A DNA stretch of 33,504 bases from Acidobacteriota bacterium (GCA_003224085.1 QHYK01000104.1:1-33504), one strand, 5' to 3'. Positions 24,262 through 32,602 are shown, numbered from the stretch's first letter. Made by a program: numbers and translations. The notes: generated by a model from the letters alone, not told the origin.

Positions 24262-25968
24262 ATGTTCCAGGTAATCCGCTCTCCCAAACAGTACGACGTT
24301 TGCATCATCGGCTCCGGCGCAGGCGGAGGCACGGCTGCAAAAGTCCTTACCGAAGGTGGCCTCAATTGCGTCATGCTCGAAGCTGGGCCGGACGTTCATC
24401 CCGAAAAGGATTTCAAAATGTTCATGTGGCCGTACGAATCGGCGCATCGCGGCGCAGGCGTTGGCGGCCACGCGCGCGAAAATTTCGGCGAATTCCTGGC
24501 GCCCAACGGCGCTTGGCATATTGAGGGCGAGCCCTACACTTCCGCCCCCGGCTCCGATTTTCAATGGTTCCGCTCGCGCATTGTGGGCGGCCGCACGAAT
24601 CATTGGGGCCGCATCGCCCTGCGCTTTGCACCCATCGATTTCAAATCGAAAACGCGCGACGGCCTGGGCGACGATTGGCCCATCACTTACGACGATCTCG
24701 CACCGTACTACGACAAAGTCGAATCCTATATCGGCGTCTTCGGTACCAAAGAAAACGTTCCCAGCGCGCCCGACGGTGTTTTTCTTCCGCCGCCCAAGCC
24801 TCGCTGCACCGAGCTGGTGGTCAAGAAAGCTTGCGACAAGTTGGGCATCCTTTGCATTCCCTCGCGTCTCGCCATTCTCACGAAATCCATCAACGGCCGC
24901 CTTCCTTGCCACTACTGCGGGCAATGCGGACGCGGCTGTATCACCGCCTCCAACTTCAGCTCAAGTCAAGTCTTCATTCCTCCGGCGATGAAAACGGGAA
25001 AGCTCACTCTTATCCCGAACGCCATGGCACGCGAAATCCTTGTCGACAAAGACGGTAAAGTCACTGCCGTCTCTTACATTGATAAGACCACACGCTCCGA
25101 AAAACGCATCAACGCCCGCGCCATTGTTGTTGCCGCCAGCGCTTGTGAATCAGCGCGCCTGCTGTTCAATTCCAAATCGTCGTCGTTGTTTCCCGCTGGC
25201 CTCGCCAACTCTTCCGGCACTGTCGGCAAGTATCTAACCGATTCTGTGGGAAGCAATGGCTACGGCTATTTTCCGCAACTCGAGAAAATGCCTCCCCACA
25301 ATCACGACGGCGTCGGCGGCATGCACATGTACATGCCCTGGTGGAAATTCGACCGCAAGAATGATTTTCCCCGCGGCTATCACATCGAATTCGGCGGCGG
25401 CCGCGAAATGCCCGGGCTCGGCATGTTCAACGCGCTGAATCGAGAAGAAGAAGGCTATGGCGTGTCGCTAAAGCAGCGCGCTCGCAAAGTGTATGGCTGC
25501 CACATTGGCTTTGCGGGCCGCGGTGAAATGATCCCCAACCCCGACACCTACTGCGAAATCGATCCCGAGGTCGTCGATCAGTGGGGCATTCCAGTTCTTC
25601 GCTTCCACTTCAAATGGTCCGATTACGAGTTGCTCCAGGCCAAGGACATGCAGGAAACATTCAAAGCCATCGTCGAAACCATGGGCGGCGAATACCAAAC
25701 CAGAACTTCCATCCATGGCGACCTGCCTTTCGGCATCGAGCCCGGCGGCAGAATCATTCACGAAGTCGGCACCGCGCGCATGGGCGCCGATCCCAAAACT
25801 TCCGTGCTCAACGGCTTTTGCCAGGCACACGATGTCAAAAATCTTTTTGTCACCGATGGCGCGCCGCTCGTCACCAATCCGGACAAAAATCCCACATTGA
25901 CAATCATGGCTCTCTCCTGGCGCGCTTCCGAATATCTCCTTGACGAAGCCAGAAAGGGCAACATTTAA
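24262..25968 (+). CDS. GMC oxidoreductase, catalytic subunit (second copy)
   Basis: The ATG at 24262 ([12 protein letters not shown]) was preferred over an ATG at 24193 whose extension looks non-coding; 568 residues result. The FAD motif is [16 protein letters not shown], followed by [11 protein letters not shown] and the C-terminal HEVGTARMG and [14 protein letters not shown]216, C219, C222 and C226 ([11 protein letters not shown]) repeat the CX2CX2CX3C arrangement of the first copy. There is no signal peptide. Its stop TAA is followed at once by the ATG of a Tat-bearing subunit 3, so the order of partners is reversed relative to the first pair. It probably oxidises a different sugar, or a different position, from the first enzyme. 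Confidence 0.88.
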   Translation: MFQVIRSPKQYDVCIIGSGAGGGTAAKVLTEGGLNCVMLEAGPDVHPEKDFKMFMWPYESAHRGAGVGGHARENFGEFLAPNGAWHIEGEPYTSAPGSDFQWFRSRIVGGRTNHWGRIALRFAPIDFKSKTRDGLGDDWPITYDDLAPYYDKVESYIGVFGTKENVPSAPDGVFLPPPKPRCTELVVKKACDKLGILCIPSRLAILTKSINGRLPCHYCGQCGRGCITASNFSSSQVFIPPAMKTGKLTLIPNAMAREILVDKDGKVTAVSYIDKTTRSEKRINARAIVVAASACESARLLFNSKSSSLFPAGLANSSGTVGKYLTDSVGSNGYGYFPQLEKMPPHNHDGVGGMHMYMPWWKFDRKNDFPRGYHIEFGGGREMPGLGMFNALNREEEGYGVSLKQRARKVYGCHIGFAGRGEMIPNPDTYCEIDPEVVDQWGIPVLRFHFKWSDYELLQAKDMQETFKAIVETMGGEYQTRTSIHGDLPFGIEPGGRIIHEVGTARMGADPKTSVLNGFCQAHDVKNLFVTDGAPLVTNPDKNPTLTIMALSWRASEYLLDEARKGNI

Positions 25969-26565
25969 ATGGCAAACGAATCCATCTCTCGTCGCGATAT
26001 CCTTCGGACTCTCGCAGTCGGTGCTGCCGCTGGCTCTGTCCTGCAAGTCATCCCCGCCGAGGCCGCCGAATATGTCCATCAGATGGTCCACAAAGAAAAG
26101 TCCGCCTCTCCCGCAGGGAACTACACTCCAAAATACTTTTCCGCCGCGCAATACGCCACGCTCCTTGCTCTCTGCGACATGATTATTCCCAAGGACGAAA
26201 AATCCGGGGGTGCCGTCGAAGCCGGCGCCCCCGAATTCATCGATCTCCTCACCAGCGAAAACGATAAATTCCAACTGCGCCTGGGCGGCGGCCTTTTCTG
26301 GCTCGATGGCTACTGCACTGACCATTACGGCAAGGTGTTTCTCGAATGCACTCCGGAGCAAAAGAAGGAAGTCCTTGACCTCATCGCCTTTCGCAAGAAC
26401 GCGAAGCAGGATCCTTCGCTCAGCCAGGGCGTTTCTTTCTTCGCGTTTCTTCGCAACATGACCTGCGACGGCTACTATACCAGCAAAACCGGCATCGCCG
26501 ACCTCGGGTACATCGGCAATACTTCGCTGCGCGAATTCCCCGGCTGCCCGCCCCTCCCGGAATGA
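25969..26565 (+). CDS. Gluconate 2-dehydrogenase subunit 3-family protein, Tat-exported
   Basis: The 198-residue protein starts directly after the stop of the GMC gene. The Tat signal SISRRDILRTLAVGAAAGS is followed by the subunit-3 domain: YATLLALCDMIIPKDEKSGG and the late FLRNMTCDGYYTSKTGIADLG. It should fold with the upstream GMC subunit and carry it through the Tat channel. The cytochrome c subunit that completes many such dehydrogenases is not in the window, so the electron acceptor is unknown. Confidence 0.88.
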   Translation: MANESISRRDILRTLAVGAAAGSVLQVIPAEAAEYVHQMVHKEKSASPAGNYTPKYFSAAQYATLLALCDMIIPKDEKSGGAVEAGAPEFIDLLTSENDKFQLRLGGGLFWLDGYCTDHYGKVFLECTPEQKKEVLDLIAFRKNAKQDPSLSQGVSFFAFLRNMTCDGYYTSKTGIADLGYIGNTSLREFPGCPPLPE

Positions 26566-26678
26566 CGTCCGCCTAAGGCGCGTGTAGCACCTGCTTTCGC
26601 TGCTGTGGAAGTCGGTAAGGACGATCACGTAGCATCCGCTTTACGCAGCTGCCGCTCCCGCGCGCTACTCTCGAAGTT

Positions 26679-27128
26679 TCAAACAGCTGAGCGATGCGAC
26701 GCCGCAGCCTTCCATTTCCCGTTTTTCCGGACAAACGTATCCGTGAAGATGATTCTGGCTGTGACCGGCTGGCCTTTAAAGTTTCCTGCCTGCTCGGCGC
26801 CGCCCGTCACGACAGCGGAGTTCCCGTACTCGCAGACGTGCATATCAGAAAGCTTGATGGACTGTAGCTTCAGATGGCCTGATTTCACCACTGCAAGAAC
26901 TCCCTGTTTGTCAGTCCGCTGGCTGTGTTCGTCCGTATCCACATAAGTATCGACAAAAATGGAATCGAGCGCCGCAGAATCACCCTTCACCAGCGCACCT
27001 ACCCATTTGTTTTCGAGATCCATATGCGCCTGAGTAGTTCCAGTGGCTCCCTGTTCTGCCTTTTTGTTTGTTTGCGCCGATGCCAGGAGCCCCGACAACA
27101 CCATGGCGAAGACCATGAACTTTTTCAT
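26679..27128 (-). CDS. Secreted SnoaL/DUF4440-like (NTF2 fold) protein
   Basis: The 149-residue protein starts at the ATG at 27128, which has GGAGG seven nt before it. A signal peptide (MKKFMVFAMVLSGLLASAQ) is followed by an NTF2-like domain: LENKWVGALVKGDSAALDSIF, then VDTDEHSQRTDKQG and a closing FVRKNGKWKAAASH. This matches DUF4440/SnoaL-like proteins, small cone-shaped folds used as enzymes or ligand-binding proteins. Exported acidobacterial copies are common and mostly uncharacterised. It is divergent from the GT39 gene with 66 nt between them. Confidence 0.8.
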   Translation of the reverse strand: MKKFMVFAMVLSGLLASAQTNKKAEQGATGTTQAHMDLENKWVGALVKGDSAALDSIFVDTYVDTDEHSQRTDKQGVLAVVKSGHLKLQSIKLSDMHVCEYGNSAVVTGGAEQAGNFKGQPVTARIIFTDTFVRKNGKWKAAASHRSAV

Positions 27129-27194
27129 GTTTGTCGCCTCCGTGCCTGGATTCTCGGAGTTATCTCCATTGCAGTCAAGCCATCCGTTGTCGCC

Positions 27195-28880
27195 ATGCAC
27201 AATAGCGTGTCGGTTTCTTGCTTCCCTCGCTTCGTGCACCATTGCGATGAATCCGGCGTGTTGTTATTCTTGCTCGCCTTGTCCTCCACGCTCCTCGAGC
27301 ATGACTCCTCTTCCCGGCTTTCGTTGTGGCCGTGGGTTTACCTTATTTCGCTCGGCTATTTCGCTCTGCACATGACGACGGCCACGCGCTACGGCTACTT
27401 CCGCGACGCGCTGTACTACCTCGCCTGCGCCGACCATCTCGCGTTCGGCTACGTTGATCAGCCCCCGTTTTTTCCTTTCATTGCCTGGATCGCGCGACAT
27501 ACCCTCGGCACCTCGCTCCCCGCGCTGAGTTTTTGGCCCGCCCTGGCCGGAGCTGCACGCATCGTCTTGATCGCTGCATTCGCTCGTGAACTCGGCGCAA
27601 AGCGCTTTGGCGCCGCACTCGCCGCCGCGCTGGCGGCCACTCCCGCGGTGTGGTGGGTCATGGACCATCAGTTCGCCATGAACACCTTCGAAGCGTTGTT
27701 CTGGACGGGCTGCGCTTACGCGATCCTGCGAATGATTCAAACGCAAAATCCGAAACTCTGGCTCGCCTTCGGCGCCATCGCCGGCCTTGGACTAGAAAAC
27801 AAATATTCCATTGCGGTTTTTGGCTTCGCTCTGCTGCTCGGACTGCTTCTCACGCAACAGCGAAAATTGTTGTTCACGCCTTGGCTTTTCGCCGGCGGAG
27901 CCCTCGCTCTTCTGATTTTTCTTCCCAACTTGGTTTGGAACATCCGGCATCACTGGCCGTTTCTCGAGCTGATGCACAACATTGGCGTCACTGGCAAGGA
28001 CATCGCCTATCCGCCCGCCGCCTACATCGCGCAACAAATTGTTATGATGAATCCCCTCAGTTTTCCGTTTTGGTTCGGAGGCCTGCTCTTTTATTTTTTC
28101 TCTCGTGGCGCAAAACCGTATCGAGCGTTTGGCTGGACTTTCCTCGTCACCGTCGCGTTTTTCCTCATTTCCCACGGCAAAGATTATTATTCCGCTCCGG
28201 CGTATCCAATTTTGCTTGCCACAGGCGCGGCCGCTGCCGAGCTTCTGCTCTCGAGCATAGCAGTGCAGCAAGCAAAGGATCAGCAGACGCCTCCGCAGCC
28301 GTCCAAATGGCGCGCTGCCCTAAAACCGGTCTGTTTCACTTGGATTGCCATCGGCGTTGCGCTTCCTCTGCCCATCGTTCTTCCGGTGCTCCCGCTCGAT
28401 GCTCTCGTGCGCTACCTGTCGCATTCGCCGTTGCAGCCCAAACCCACCGAGCGCAGCTTCGTCGGCACGCCGCTGCCGCAGTATTTCGCCGACGAACTTC
28501 CCTGGGAGCGGCAGGTCGCCGCGGTCGCCCGCGTCTATCACTCGTTGTCGCCGGAAGAGCAGGCCAAAGCCGCCATTTTTTGCGACAACTACGGCCAGGC
28601 CGGCGCCATTGACTTTTTCGGACCGCGCTACGGCCTGCCGAAAGCCATCAGTGGCCATCAGAATTATTTTCTCTGGGGGCCGCGCAACTACACCGGTGAG
28701 ATGGTCATTCTGGTCGGCGTGCCGGAATCGGATGCGCGCAAGCAATTCGCCTCCGTCGAAGTCGCCGCAACTTTGAACATTCCTTACGCCTATGCTTACG
28801 AGACACGCCCGATTCTGCTCTGCCGCGGCTTGAAGGGGAACCTGCAAACGCTCTGGCCACGCGTCAAGTATTGGCGCTGA
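27195..28880 (+). CDS. GT39-type (ArnT/PMT-like) membrane glycosyltransferase
   Basis: The ATG at 27195 gives 561 residues; the true start may be nearer the first membrane segment (LWPWVYLISLGYFALHM), and the frame is open further upstream without support. About ten hydrophobic segments follow. The first outer loop reads YGYFRDALYYLACADHLAFGY and continues VDQPP, the hallmark of GT39/PMT_2 proteins. The usual Asp-Glu pair is here Asp-Ala. ENKYSIAVFG and GKDYYSAPAYPILLATGA are other family signatures. The soluble C-terminus has a conserved-looking FCDNYGQAGAIDFFGPRYGLP. These enzymes move a sugar from a polyprenyl-phosphate donor to lipid or protein on the outer face of the membrane. A strong terminator (29077-29118) follows. 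Confidence 0.82.
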   Translation: MHNSVSVSCFPRFVHHCDESGVLLFLLALSSTLLEHDSSSRLSLWPWVYLISLGYFALHMTTATRYGYFRDALYYLACADHLAFGYVDQPPFFPFIAWIARHTLGTSLPALSFWPALAGAARIVLIAAFARELGAKRFGAALAAALAATPAVWWVMDHQFAMNTFEALFWTGCAYAILRMIQTQNPKLWLAFGAIAGLGLENKYSIAVFGFALLLGLLLTQQRKLLFTPWLFAGGALALLIFLPNLVWNIRHHWPFLELMHNIGVTGKDIAYPPAAYIAQQIVMMNPLSFPFWFGGLLFYFFSRGAKPYRAFGWTFLVTVAFFLISHGKDYYSAPAYPILLATGAAAAELLLSSIAVQQAKDQQTPPQPSKWRAALKPVCFTWIAIGVALPLPIVLPVLPLDALVRYLSHSPLQPKPTERSFVGTPLPQYFADELPWERQVAAVARVYHSLSPEEQAKAAIFCDNYGQAGAIDFFGPRYGLPKAISGHQNYFLWGPRNYTGEMVILVGVPESDARKQFASVEVAATLNIPYAYAYETRPILLCRGLKGNLQTLWPRVKYWR

Positions 28881-28942
28881 CCGCTCCCCTCCGTGCTCGC
28901 CGTCTGTTGGCATGCGTTCCCACTCTCTTCCATTTTCTATGC

Positions 28943-29110
28943 CCGACTTTTGCACAGGCATGCACAGCTTTCCACAGTTGAAATTTCAGATTTCGCTTGC
29001 CAAGAAAAATCATCAGGCTTACTCTCCGACGCAGATTGAGCCGGGAAGCCTCAAAAACTTAACGGCACAATTGAAAGAGGGCGCAGCGGTCGCAAGGCCG
29101 TTGCGCCTTC
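28943..29110 (+). repeat. 168-nt direct repeat, copy 1
   Basis: It aligns without gaps to 30068-30235 with about eleven mismatches by eye, and two identical runs of about 65 nt. It contains the palindrome TGAAATTTCA (28979-28988), a possible promoter TTGCCA (28997-29002)-17 nt-TACTCT (29020-29025), and ends in the terminator hairpin. It lies between the GT39 gene and the 3' end of the MBL-fold gene. Confidence 0.9.
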
Positions 29111-29118
29111 AATCTTTT
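29077..29118 (+). terminator. Intrinsic terminator with GCAA tetraloop (repeat copy 1)
   Basis: Left arm GAGGGCGCAGCGGTC (29077-29091), loop GCAA, right arm GGCCGTTGCGCCTTC (29096-29110): all 15 positions pair if G-U is allowed. AATCTTTT follows. It fits termination of the GT39 transcript. The stop codon of the opposite-strand gene overlaps its tail. Confidence 0.75.
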
Positions 29119-30032
29119 AGGGCTCCCTTCTGGGTGTTCAGCTCCCGATAGACCTCCTGAACAAAGGCGTCCGGCGCGACCCGCCCGTGGCCCCACTTCG
29201 CGTCGAATTCGGCGGTCGGGCGCTCCGCAATCACTTCGCTCTCCTTGCGTCCGGCATCAACCGAACGCTGCACCTCCCGGCGAACCGCCCTAATCATGTC
29301 GCAAAACGCTTTCAGGGCTCCACCGTTCGTCACTTCGCCGCGCGCGGGCACCACGTGGAACCTGGGATCCGACCACCCGTCCAGCATTTTCACGATTCCA
29401 TCGAGCGTGCCGCCGTGAACCACATCCACGGCCGGATAGCCGTCTCCCGGAAACACTTCTCCCCAGTACACGAGTTTGGCCACGTGAAAATGCACCAGCG
29501 CGTCCGCGTCGCTGTAACCGGACTTTTGTTTCACCACGTGGACGGCCTCGCCGTTGAGGTCGAAGCTCATCACGTCCGAAAACGAAACTCGCGGGCGGTC
29601 CACCCCCAGGTTCACGAACCGTTCCGACAGCGGCTTCGGCGCCCCCATTACATGCCCGCCGATCCGCTCCAGCGCCTTTTCCTGCATGGCCACGAACGCT
29701 CCGCGCCGCCCCCAGCCTGCATCTCCTTCAGAAAGCCCGGGATCCTGTGGCGCAATCAGCACATATCGCGCGGGCGACTTCGTGCGGTTCGCCAGCTCGC
29801 GGCTGATTCGCTCCGTACTGTCTGCCGACGGTGTTCCAATGAGCAGCGCCCCGTCCGGTCCCACGGAAGCGATCGCGTTGCCAGTCCTGGTGGCAAAGAC
29901 GAGCACGTTCGGTGTGACCTCCGTGATGCCCACCGTCTCCTGCGCGCTGCTCGCGGATGGCCACGAGAGCACCAATACAAGGGCCGTTGGCGACGCTGCC
30001 AGAATCCTCGCGCCCCTTTGGAAAGCCTTCAT
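29109..30032 (-). CDS. Secreted metallo-beta-lactamase-fold protein without metal ligands
   Basis: The ATG at 30032 has GGAAGGAG upstream; 307 residues result, with a signal peptide ending at SASSAQ. The fold is recognisable: VTPNVLVFATRTGNAIASVG and DGALLIGTP at the start, GYPAVDVVHGGTLDG in the middle, and a C-terminal FVQEVYRELN like exported MBL hydrolases. Each ligand position I can align is changed: HxHxDH is APQDPG (94-99), the HTDGD histidine falls in GYSDAD (172-177), GD is GE (E192), and the final GHG is ARG (R231). It is therefore probably not a zinc hydrolase and may bind a ligand or protein instead. It is enclosed by the two 168-nt repeats. Confidence 0.75.
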   Translation of the reverse strand: MKAFQRGARILAASPTALVLVLSWPSASSAQETVGITEVTPNVLVFATRTGNAIASVGPDGALLIGTPSADSTERISRELANRTKSPARYVLIAPQDPGLSEGDAGWGRRGAFVAMQEKALERIGGHVMGAPKPLSERFVNLGVDRPRVSFSDVMSFDLNGEAVHVVKQKSGYSDADALVHFHVAKLVYWGEVFPGDGYPAVDVVHGGTLDGIVKMLDGWSDPRFHVVPARGEVTNGGALKAFCDMIRAVRREVQRSVDAGRKESEVIAERPTAEFDAKWGHGRVAPDAFVQEVYRELNTQKGALKD

Positions 30033-30067
30033 TTCATTCTCCTTCCCACGCGTCGGCCTGGTGGTCT

Positions 30068-30235
30068 CCGACTTTTGCACAATCGCGCACAGCTTTCCAC
30101 AGTTGAAATTTCAGATTTCGCTTGCCAAGAAAAATCATCAGGCTTACTCTCGACCACAGATTGAGCCGGGAAGCCTCAAAAACTTAACGGCACAATTGAA
30201 AGAGGGCGCAGCGGTCGCAAGACGGTTGCGCCCTC
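30068..30235 (+). repeat. 168-nt direct repeat, copy 2
   Basis: It matches 28943-29110. The palindrome TGAAATTTCA is at 30104-30113 and the promoter-like TTGCCA-17 nt-TACTCT at 30122-30150. It fills most of the 342-nt gap 30033-30374, upstream of the MBL-fold gene and downstream of the propeller gene, both of which run on the other strand. No reading frame in it is convincing. Confidence 0.9.
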
Positions 30236-30246
30236 AAATGTTTTTT
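30202..30246 (+). terminator. Intrinsic terminator with GCAA tetraloop (repeat copy 2)
   Basis: Left arm GAGGGCGCAGCGGTC (30202-30216), loop GCAA, right arm GACGGTTGCGCCCTC (30221-30235): 13 Watson-Crick pairs, one G-U and one G-G mismatch. AAATG and then six T follow. Its T-run is on the plus strand, where no upstream protein gene exists, so it points to a plus-strand RNA. Confidence 0.7.
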
Positions 30247-30374
30247 CGTCATCTTTTTGTTCGAGTTTTTTGCCCTCTGACATGGGCATATAATTCTTGC
30301 CAGCATCCGTAGCTTGAAGCTGCCCCGCAATCTACCGACTTATCCCATTTCTCTTTTCCTTTTTCCGCTTCTTC

Positions 30375-31949
30375 TCACTTCACTAGCCCGTAGACTTCCA
30401 CTTCGTCGCGCGCGCCATAATAGACGCGGCCGTTCACGACCAGAGGAATCACGAACCGCGTGGCCATTGCGGCGCGATCGCGCTTGCTGTTTTGTTCCGA
30501 GGCGTAGAGCGGCTGTTCGATATTGTTAGCGTCGAACGCATAGAGCACGGCCGGACGTTCGGCGCCATTCCAGGTTTTGGTCGAAATAGCCCACACGATG
30601 GCGTTTTTGTTTCCATCCGAGGAAACCGACGGAGTCGCCCCGGGATTCTCGAATTTAATGCTCGAGCGCGTTTTCAGCTTGAGCTGTCCGTTCTCGAGGG
30701 CATAATCGCGCAGATAATCATCGCTGCACGCGAAGTAGACATGCCCGTTCCAATACGCCATCGCGCCATAGCCGCCGCCAGTCATGTGCATCCTCTGCAC
30801 GATGGCATCGCCTTGTTCGTGAAACTTCCCCATATTGTCGCGGTCGATTACGTAAATCGTCCCGTCTTTCCCTGGTTGCAGCAGCAGGTGGCGATGCGGT
30901 CCCGGCAGGTCAGGCAGCAGCAGCGGCCCGCTTGAACCGAGGTCGGCGTCGGCGTCGTTCAGCTGCGCCTGATTAAACGGCGTGAAGTAATCGCGCACCA
31001 CGAGCGAAGAGTTTTCCAGTCCTAGCTTCAGCAACGTGTCGCCATAGTCGCGGCCACCCCTGGCGGCGTTGAACGTGCCGTTGCCGGTCGATACGTAGAC
31101 ATTGCCATTCGCGTCCGCGCCTGGGCCTGTATCGCTGGCCCAGATGCCGCCCTCGGTGCCGTCCGGCGTGACGTTGAGCACTGCCTTCTGCGCCAGCGTT
31201 TGCGGATCGTAGGCTATCACCCAGCCGTGATAAGGATCCACGTCGCAGGAGGAACCCCAGGTGAGAAAGAGAGTGTTGTTTGCAAGCAGCAACGCCGCGC
31301 GCGGATTTTCTTTCAACGGATCGAAGCTCACCTGTCCGTTGGCACCGCCGGCTCCTTTGCCCGGTACGGAAGCGGTGATCAGACGGGGTCCGCCGAATTT
31401 TTCCGCACCGGTGGTAATCGCCAGCGCGTGCAGGAATTGAAGGTAGTGGTTGTCGCTGAAGAGGTGGCCGACCATGGCGCGCGCCAGGACGTACAACGTG
31501 CCGGATTGCAGGTCGATCACCGGCGTGGAGGTGATGCCAACCTCGGGCTGCAGGAAGGGGCATTGCACGTCGCGTGCGGGAACGGTTTCCTCGCCGCGCT
31601 TCTTGTCGAGCAAACTCACGTGCCAGAGCGGCGGATCGTTGGGGCGCTCGGCGTCGAACGCGTACACGCTGTCGTGCTCCGTGGCCACAAAGAGGACGTT
31701 GTGCCTTCCCTTGCCGGGGATTTCGACCGAGGGAAGGAACAACGGCTGCGCGTACATCGCGCCATCCACCTGAAACGCGCCCAGCTTGCCGAACTGCTGC
31801 GCGTTCACATTCTGCGGAGTCAATGTCTTCTCGTTCGGCGTCGCGCCGGTGCGCAAATTGTCGTACTGCGACGTCGCGACCTGGGCTGTGGTGCCAGCCG
31901 CGCCTAGCGCCAATGCAACTACTCCCCATGCGACCCTGAGCCGTTTCAT
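30375..31949 (-). CDS. Secreted PQQ-type beta-propeller protein
   Basis: The 524-residue protein has a signal peptide (1-23, ending GTTAQ) and a possible GGGGTGA ribosome-binding site. The sequence is a beta-propeller with repeated blades such as HNVLFVATEHDSVYAFDAE, GTLYVLARAMVG, GNVYVSTGNGTFN and DGTIYVIDRDNMGKF. These are typical of the PQQ-like (quinoprotein) repeat family. No heme-binding CXXCH is present and I see no clear PQQ-dehydrogenase active site, so it may be a structural or binding propeller. It reads towards the MBL-fold gene, 342 nt away, with repeat copy 2 between them. Confidence 0.82.
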   Translation of the reverse strand: MKRLRVAWGVVALALGAAGTTAQVATSQYDNLRTGATPNEKTLTPQNVNAQQFGKLGAFQVDGAMYAQPLFLPSVEIPGKGRHNVLFVATEHDSVYAFDAERPNDPPLWHVSLLDKKRGEETVPARDVQCPFLQPEVGITSTPVIDLQSGTLYVLARAMVGHLFSDNHYLQFLHALAITTGAEKFGGPRLITASVPGKGAGGANGQVSFDPLKENPRAALLLANNTLFLTWGSSCDVDPYHGWVIAYDPQTLAQKAVLNVTPDGTEGGIWASDTGPGADANGNVYVSTGNGTFNAARGGRDYGDTLLKLGLENSSLVVRDYFTPFNQAQLNDADADLGSSGPLLLPDLPGPHRHLLLQPGKDGTIYVIDRDNMGKFHEQGDAIVQRMHMTGGGYGAMAYWNGHVYFACSDDYLRDYALENGQLKLKTRSSIKFENPGATPSVSSDGNKNAIVWAISTKTWNGAERPAVLYAFDANNIEQPLYASEQNSKRDRAAMATRFVIPLVVNGRVYYGARDEVEVYGLVK

Positions 31950-32114
31950 TGGTCACCCCATTTTTTGAGGGAGGCAAGCCGTTTCCCCCACGCGTGCGTT
32001 CCATTGGACCTAGAGAAGCGGCTTTTTGTGGCGGGGCATTCGATGTGAACGCACGGTGCCCCCGGGGCCCCCCCCCACCCCTTGTTGTAAGGAAGAAAGT
32101 TTGCGCGGCAGCCC

Positions 32115-32567
32115 GTGCTTACGGTGGGGGCGGGCGTCGACGGTGGGAAAACGCCGGAAGTCGTTTTCAAGCACATTCTTTTTCCCACGGATTTTGGCAC
32201 TGGCTGCACGCGGGAAGCGGCCTTCGCTTTCTCGATTGGGCAGGAGCACGATGCAACACTGACGCTGTTGCGCGTGGTTCGTCATCTCGAGCATTGCTCC
32301 GAGGACGGGTTGACGCTCAAGCGAGAGTCCGTCAAGCGGCAGTTACGGGACCTCGTTCCCAGCGGCGCGGAGGCCTGGTGCGAGACGAACTTTCGCCTGG
32401 CCGCCGGAGATCCTGCCGGGGAGATTCTACACTTTGTGGAAAAAACCAAGGCGGATTTGATGGTGATGAGCAAAGGCGCGGACTGGCTTGCGGGCCATGT
32501 GCCGGGAACGACGGCGTATAAAGTGGTCTCGAAGGCGCATTCTCCGGTGCTGACCGTGAGGTCTTGA
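32115..32567 (+). CDS. Universal stress protein, C-terminal domain of a tandem USP
   Basis: From the GTG at 32115 there are 150 residues; the frame is open back to 32091. VFKHILFPTDFGTGC begins a normal USP domain, and DLMVMSKGADWLAGHVPGTTA with SPVLTVRS ends it. The residues before it, RQPVLTVGAGVDGG, look like the end of a preceding USP domain plus linker, as in tandem USP proteins. The first domain is not present as an intact frame, so this is probably a 5'-truncated gene and the start codon is a guess. USPs bind nucleotides and act in stress survival. Confidence 0.7.
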   Translation: MLTVGAGVDGGKTPEVVFKHILFPTDFGTGCTREAAFAFSIGQEHDATLTLLRVVRHLEHCSEDGLTLKRESVKRQLRDLVPSGAEAWCETNFRLAAGDPAGEILHFVEKTKADLMVMSKGADWLAGHVPGTTAYKVVSKAHSPVLTVRS

Positions 32568-32602
32568 GGCAATCAGAAGCAGCCGGTAGGGCGACCAGCA
32601 AT

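Noticed and set aside
25468-26628. Minus-strand open frame of 386 codons
   Set aside because: It is antisense to the second GMC and subunit-3 genes, both with strong family motifs.
28966-28975. CTTTCCACAG in the repeats as a DnaA box
   Set aside because: It differs from TTATCCACA, and no cluster of boxes, dnaA or parAB genes is nearby.
31200-31907. Plus-strand open frame of 235 codons
   Set aside because: It is antisense to the propeller gene, whose blade repeats are unmistakable.
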